From Apium graveolens (taxonomy: Eukaryota > Streptophyta > Magnoliopsida > Apiales > Apiaceae): a stretch of 64,000 nt of DNA. The notes under the pieces are model-generated. The model was not told where the DNA came from, ran no database searches, and saw nothing but the letters and a program-made list of their open reading frames with translations. Made by a program: the position numbers and the translations under genes. Below are positions 58,701 to 64,000 of this stretch, piece after piece; the stretch's first letter is position 1, and each line of letters starts with the position of its first letter. The stretch covers positions 69,636,920-69,700,919 of the forward strand of contig NC_133653.1 in NCBI RefSeq assembly GCF_009905375.1, read 5' to 3'.

Positions 58701-59220
58701 ATATTTATGCACATCACACAACTAATGATTTGGTTTTACAGAGCATGCTAGTTTTGGTATCCAGTTCAGACATGTTTCACTTGGTTCTTAGCAAGTTATG
58801 ATTTCTGTTCCTATAATGTTTTTTTCATTATAAACTGTTTTTAGTTATTATTCATATAGTGGTACTGCTGAGCAATTGATCGATCACCCTTGCAAAATAT
58901 TTTATATATGAATTGCAGATACCTTGGAGATTCTTCAGTGGTAGTCGGGGCAGAGTTCCAGTTCCTTCCGTGCCAGGCTCCTCTGAGGTAGTTGTGTTGG
59001 ACCCAAGCGGGTCTGTTGAGTTGCTGAATAAGGATAGTATTGTTTGGATTGTCTTTAGTAAGTTGGTTTTGTGATAGTCGTAACCTAAGTCATACTTAAA
59101 CCTGGAAAAGGTCTTGGTGAAGGAGTCGAGATTATGTATAATTAATAATTTGGGTTATATTGTTTATTAGTGATGTTTTTGGTGACGTCAACTCCTGACC
59201 CCTGGGTTAAGGCCGTCATA
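55790..59220 (+). repeat. 3' LTR of the nested gypsy element (3.4 kb)
   Basis: From TATAACGACTC after the polypurine tract to GGCCGTCATA before TGGAC. It contains a pyrimidine-rich leader-like region (56640-56830) and a 26-bp tandem array (58460-58660). Its length is large but known for Tekay/Del-type LTRs. Confidence 0.8.
58460..58660 (+). repeat. 26-29-bp tandem repeat array
   Basis: GATGGGATAAGTTTTATAGG and variants start at about 58467, 58493, 58519, 58545, 58571, 58596, 58625 and 58654. The first steps are exactly 26 bp, drifting to 29 bp at the right edge. Confidence 0.93.
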
Positions 59221-59944
59221 TGGACTCATGCATGCACTCATTCTAAAGTAGACTTCAGAACAATGACAGATTTTAAGTAAAGTTCTTAGTTATGCCTTAT
59301 TTCTAAGATGTACTGAAGTGAATCAGACTTTACACTTTGTCTGATATTTAGCTTAATGCACACACTTACACTCCATATGAATGATGAAAATTACTGTGGT
59401 GATCAATGTTATTTTAGATGAACAGTCTATGTGTCAGATTGCATAAATTCTGAGGACAAGTTCTGATGGAAGTTCTGATGATTAAGTTCTGGTGAAACCA
59501 TATCACTATTTGTGTGAAGAATTACAGGAATACACATTCACTTTTCGAGTTAAGGAGCCATATTCTGATGACTTTTAAATCCTGATAATAATCAAGTTCT
59601 GATGCTGACGTGACAGTATTTATTTACTTGGTTTATTTCTGGTCATTACTTGAACGATAATATTTTTTACAGAATATTGGTTAATGTGAGATAAAACAGT
59701 CATAATCATTGTGGGTTAGTAGTTAACGTGTATGTCCTGAAAAACTGCATGTGCATGGTAATTATTGCTCATTTTACGTGCCCATTAACTCTCATTCTAA
59801 CCATTTACTGACTGTTCACATGGTGCCAGGTGTAAAGTGTATCCCATGCTTCAAAAATATGACTGTTGAGTGGAGAGAGTATATATATGAGAGATAAAAG
59901 ATTTTCTAATCTTTTACTTACTTTTCTATTCTAAATCTCTTTTA

Positions 59945-59947
<3 letters not shown>

Positions 59948-59982
<35 letters not shown>
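59948..59982. repeat. (CT)n microsatellite in the leader of the env-position ORF
   Basis: About 17 CT units, 85 bp upstream of the ATG at 60067. Confidence 0.95.
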
Positions 59983-59983
<1 letters not shown>

Positions 59984-60066
59984 TTATTTTATGAAGCTGT
60001 TTATCTCTGAGGACTTTTTACAAACACTTTGCAAACATTCTCTTATTCACTTAATGTCTTACAGAA

Positions 60067-63000
60067 ATGGCACCAAAAGACATAATTTTTGATGGAGCTA
60101 AGTTTGTTCCTAATAACTTCTCCGCCATTCTTAGCAAGTCAGAAGCCCCATCAGAACTTCACTTCATTCAGGACTTTCTTGCTAGTTCTGATATTGGGTA
60201 CGCTCTGACCGAACCTGAGGCAGTCTCTAGTACTTAAGTACTGGAGTTCTGGAGCAGCGGAGTATATGACGATGGTGGTGCTCAAGGGTCCCCAAGTATT
60301 ATTTTTTCATCAAGGGAGGATGAGCATGTCGTGACATTGGCTACGGTTCGACAAGCACTGCAGCTGCCTGAGAACTGTGTTTATTCTACTGTTGAAGAGC
60401 CAGTTCTTCAAAACATGATGGCCAGTCTGGGGTATGAGAGGACATTGGCAAAGCTGGGTCAGTTGAAGAGATCTTACATAAGGAGGGAATGGAGTTTCTT
60501 CTTTGACTGCATAACCAAGGCTTTTGCAAATAAATATTCTAATTTCATTGCAATCCCCATATTCAGCCAACAAATCGGGCATGCTCTCATAAATCAAACT
60601 GATTTTGATTATACAAGTAATGTCTTAGGTTTTATTGGGGATAGAATGACAGAAGATAAAAATACTGTTTATTTTGCTAGATTCTATCAGCTTATCTATA
60701 GTTTTTGTTGTGATGATAAGCCCCAATCAGCTAGTGAATTAATTCCATCATTTAGACTAGCTAAAAGAGCTTTTAATGACTTATTATCTACTGATAATAA
60801 GAAGGTTGTGTTAAGACCCCTCCTAGTTCCTTTATCTGTCAAACAAGCCTTGATAACCTATGATCCAGTTAAATACACTGAACTATATCCTGATGTTCAA
60901 CCATCCGAACCTCATCCATCAGCACTTACCACCTCTACACAAACACCTCAAACTTCTCAACCTCAACCTTCAGATCCTACAGTGCAACCTTCATCTTCCA
61001 AATCCAAGAGGACTAAGAAAGTACCTGAGTCTCAACAGAAGAGAAGGAGAATTATTCTGCGAGATGAATCTGATACTGAGGAACAGGTTCCAATATCAGA
61101 ACTTGTTGTTATAAAAGCTGAGAAAGTTTCTTCTCAGAAAGATACTGTAACTGGGAGTTCTAGGCCCCTCAAAAGGCTTAGAAAGATAAAATATGATGAT
61201 AAAGCTCCTACAGTGTCTCCACTTTTGAAGAAAGTAAAGAAAATGAGAGCTCACAGGGACATAGTTGAGTCAGATTCAGATGTAGTGGAAGCAGCTAAGA
61301 AAGGGGATCAGGAATCTCTGATCTCAACAGAACCTATTGTTATTGAATCACTTCCTTCTGCATAACATGAAACTGCTCAAGACAAAATTTCTACACCTCC
61401 TATGTCACCTATTGTTGATCCAGTACATACTGAAGAACCGGGTACAAGTGCTGAAATTGATATTCTAACTTGATTTTGCCTGAGGTTTTGTACTTGGAAG
61501 CTCCACAAATTCAACTCACTCCACCAACAACATCAATTTTGGATATTGATCGGAACCTGGCTGCAGATCAGAATTTAGAGGATGATGTTGAAGTCTCTTT
61601 AGCCTCACATACTGCTATTTTATCAGAGGATGCTGATACTGCAGGATCTACAAGTTCTGATGCTGCCAGTGAAGAAACTACTGATGAAGCTGCTACCAAT
61701 TTACATGTTGATGCAGCTGGTCCATCAGGACATGTACCTCAACAAACAATTACTAAAGCTGATTTAGTTAAGAAGTTTGTTATAGGGGAAGCACCGGTAC
61801 CTTGGAGTGAAACTCCTAGAGGAAAGGAGTGGACTAAGGAATGGAACTCAGTTAGTTTTGTTCCTTCTGAAAAGATTCTTGCTGAGCATCTTGCAAAAGC
61901 TGATGAAATGCTGATAAATGATGATTTCAAGGCACAGCTGAGAGTTACTGCATTGAGTACAAGGCACCTTCAAGGTCAACACTCAATAACTCATGACAAG
62001 GTGAACAAAATTCAAGAAACTTTGATCCAACAAGATATGAATGTGAAACTTGAAAATAACAGATTTTTCAAGCTAGCCTTTGACAGAATTGCCTACATTG
62101 AGAAAACTCAGGAGAAGCAAGAAACTCAAATTGAAGAAATTTTGAAGAATCAAGTTTCTCACCAAAATCAACTCAATGAGATCCAATCCTCAGTGGAATT
62201 GCTTGTCTCTCTTCTATTACCTGCTGATGCCAAAAAGGGGGAGAAAGTGATTAAGTCAAAAAGCAAATCTATTCAGACACTGAAAGGAAAGGATGATGGA
62301 AATGATGACCAGGGAAACTCTGATAAGGGTAGAGGTCAAGGTCAAGGCAAAGGATTTTCATCAAGTAAAGCTAAAATTACAAGTCAAGGAACAAGTTCTG
62401 ATACTGGGAGAAGAATAAGTTCTGATACTGGTAAAAGGATAAGTTCTGGTGAACATCTGGAACTTGATGAAGAAATTTCAAAACAGTTATTTCTTAAAGA
62501 AAATCCAGGAATGGACTTTGAGAGTCTAAAGGAAGAAGAAGCTAGACTCAAAGCAGAAGTTGTCAAGACAAAATCTAAAACTTCTGTTGTTGAAAAGAAA
62601 TTTCCAAAGCCTAAGGGTATTGTGATAAAAGAAAGAACAAATTATGAGGCAATCAAAGCCAAATCACAAATGGAAATTGATCCAAGGTCCAAAGGCAAAG
62701 AAAAAGTTGATGAACCTGTAAAGGTTTATATGCCAGTCATGGATGAAGAAATAATTGATGATGAAGAAGATGCTAATCTTATTCTGATGCATAAGAAGAT
62801 TTTTCAAACAACCTCTGACATGGCTCATGTTGTTCAGAGTCAAGATTTAGTAAGTTCTGATATGACAGTGAAGCAAGCAACCTCTGACATAGCTCAAGTT
62901 GGCTTGATATCAGAAGATAAGGAAAAGGAAACCTCTGACATTGCTCATGTTAAACCTCCAAAGATACTCCTACCAGGATTCACCAAAGCTAAACAGACTC

Positions 63001-63737
63001 AACCTTTGACGACTGTAACTAGTGGTTTTGAAGCAAGAGTTGTTACATGGAAGGAAACAAGAGATAAATCTGGGTTGGGTAGTTCTGATGAAAGAAGAGT
63101 ACATAACACTACCAGTGATCCAACTTCCTTAAGTGAACCAGGTATTGGAGCAACTCCTGAAAGATTGAATCGACTTGAATCTGTACAAATGGTTTACCAT
63201 ACCTTCTTGAAAAAGCATATCTTGTTATATTTTATGACAGATGGAAGGGTATACCAAATTAGGAAGAATGCTATACCACTGAAGTATTTTGAGGAACTGG
63301 AATATGTTCTATTTCTACTTCAAGTGAAAGACAGATTAACAGATAGTGTTATAGGGTATTTAAAGTCTCAAATTCAAAGACAGAAGAAGCTTTATTCTGT
63401 AAAGTCTGACATCACATATTTTCCCAAGTACAGAGATCACAAAGGTGATATTGTCGATATGAAGCCTAACTCTGCTAGGATTATAACTACTTTTCTGGGT
63501 TATAAGGTTATGGAATTCAATCTAGAGTCTGACAAGGCATATCTGATAAGACTAGATCAGGAGATAAGAAAAGTTAAGATAAATGATCTCAGAGCAGCTA
63601 TTTTTCAAATTGGAGAAGATACAGCTGAATTGATAAATGCTAAAAGGAGGATGGTCAATGAACTTGAATATGCAGAGAGATGTTTGTTGAAGAACTATCT
63701 CAGGACAACTCCTGATATCAAAGAGATCAAAAATTGA
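60067..63737 (+). pseudogene. Env-position ORF of the Sirevirus-like element, interrupted
   Basis: Start MAPKDIIFDGAKFVPNNF at 60067. TAA at 60235-60237 breaks the frame (SST*VLEFW), which continues open to TAA at 61363-61365. A frameshift between there and 61470 leads into the last long frame, ending at 63737. The N-terminal part (60331-60900) is globular (VRQALQLPENCVY, GYERTLAKLGQLKRSYIRREW). The middle is Pro/Ser/Thr- and Lys/Glu-rich. A coiled-coil-like stretch lies near 62090-62200 (IEKTQEKQETQIEEIL). The C-terminal domain is at 63170-63737. No signal peptide or membrane segment is seen, so 'env-like' refers to position only. Its role is unknown. Confidence 0.75.
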
Positions 63738-63947
63738 AAGTGAAGCCAAGTCAAAGATCTACAACTACTTAAATTCTGAAGTTTATACAGACTGAAGCTG
63801 TTATCAGAAGTTAAAGATGGTAAAGCTGAAAGGACTGTAAGTTGTAGTTATCTAGTCAAATTCTTATGCATTTGTACTTACTATTTTTGACATCATCAAA
63901 TATCTGTTGAACTTGTATATTATGCTAATTTACAAGTTGGGGGAGAT

Positions 63948-64000
63948 TGTTAGATATATTTGATAATGTCATGTGTAATATGATTTGTGTTTAGTTTTCA
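63948..64000 (+). repeat. Start of the 3' LTR of the Sirevirus-like element
   Basis: TGTTAGATATATTTGATAAT follows the polypurine tract GTTGGGGGAGAT and matches the 5' LTR from 45006 with two differences in 53 bases. The rest lies outside the window. Confidence 0.93.

Larger units (their letters stand above)
52026..59220 (+). mobile_element. Degenerate chromovirus-type Ty3-gypsy element nested in the copia element
   Basis: The target duplication TGGAC (52021-52025 and 59221-59225) brackets 7,195 bp. The ends are TATAACGACTC and GGCCGTCATA, decayed forms of the TGTAACGAC.../...GTCGTTACA ends of Tekay/Del-type chromovirus LTRs. It has two LTR copies (52026- and 55790-59220) and a short eroded interior. 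It splits the copia element between pol and the env-position ORF. Confidence 0.85.
45006..64000 (+). mobile_element. Long Sirevirus-like Ty1-copia element, interrupted by a nested gypsy element, 3' end outside the window
   Basis: The 5' LTR is 45006-45626. A primer-binding site near 45629-45641 reads TTGTATCAGAGCA. Gag and pol follow, then a spacer, an insertion of another retrotransposon (52026-59220), an env-position ORF at 60067-63737, a polypurine tract GGGGGAGAT, and the first 53 bases of the 3' LTR from 63948. Those bases match the 5' LTR start at 51 of 53 positions. Without the nested element the internal length exceeds 11 kb. A large copia element with an extra ORF between pol and the 3' LTR fits the Sirevirus genus. 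All ORFs carry stops and frameshifts. Confidence 0.9.

Noticed and set aside
1..64000. CRISPR arrays, bacterial operons, rRNA or tRNA genes
   Set aside because: The tandem arrays lack spacer-repeat structure, and gene structure, introns and retrotransposons are those of a plant nuclear genome.

Overview
The window is a transposon-crowded stretch of nuclear DNA from a eudicot plant. The evidence is one intact intron-containing plant Shaker-type potassium channel gene, AT-rich intergenic DNA, and nested Ty1-copia and Ty3-gypsy LTR retrotransposons with plant-lineage features: an initiator-Met-tRNA type primer site, a dual RNase H, and an env-position ORF. The family or species cannot be fixed from the sequence alone.

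Layout. At 1-1641 lies an antisense copia element (gag plus one LTR). It is inserted in the integrase zinc-finger region of an older, sense, heavily eroded copia element. Remnants of the older element run from 1642 to a 3' LTR at 7841-9805. AT-rich intergenic DNA with small non-autonomous transposons follows. At 15025-16907 is a hAT-like non-autonomous element (imperfect inverted ends, 8-bp target duplication) carrying seven to eight copies of a ~175-bp tandem repeat. The only gene that looks functional is a KAT1/KAT2-type inward-rectifier K+ channel at 22011-25683 (11 exons, 771 residues). A ~5-kb intergenic stretch with weak antisense exon-like fragments follows. A complete young Ty3-gypsy element of the Tat/Retand type occupies 30746-40148, with a perfect 5-bp target duplication. 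Its LTRs differ by two substitutions, yet its protease and the first part of its reverse transcriptase are deleted. It also carries an antisense gene with its own TATA box and a likely intron. At 43736 begins an antisense copia-type solo LTR with 37-bp repeats.

From 45006 to the end of the window is a very long Sirevirus-like copia element: 5' LTR, gag with three zinc knuckles, protease, integrase, RT/RNase H, an env-position ORF at 60067-63737, and the start of its 3' LTR. A degenerate chromovirus-type Ty3-gypsy element (52026-59220, target duplication TGGAC) is inserted between pol and the env-position ORF.

How the parts relate. The channel gene would mediate voltage-gated K+ uptake at the plasma membrane, by family knowledge in guard cells or vasculature. 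The retrotransposon genes are all broken by stops, frameshifts or active-site changes. Most identifiable point lesions are C-to-T or G-to-A changes, the pattern expected from deamination of methylated cytosine. The window is mainly a record of layered insertions: older copia, then antisense copia into it; the long copia, then a chromovirus into it; and the recent Tat-type insertion.
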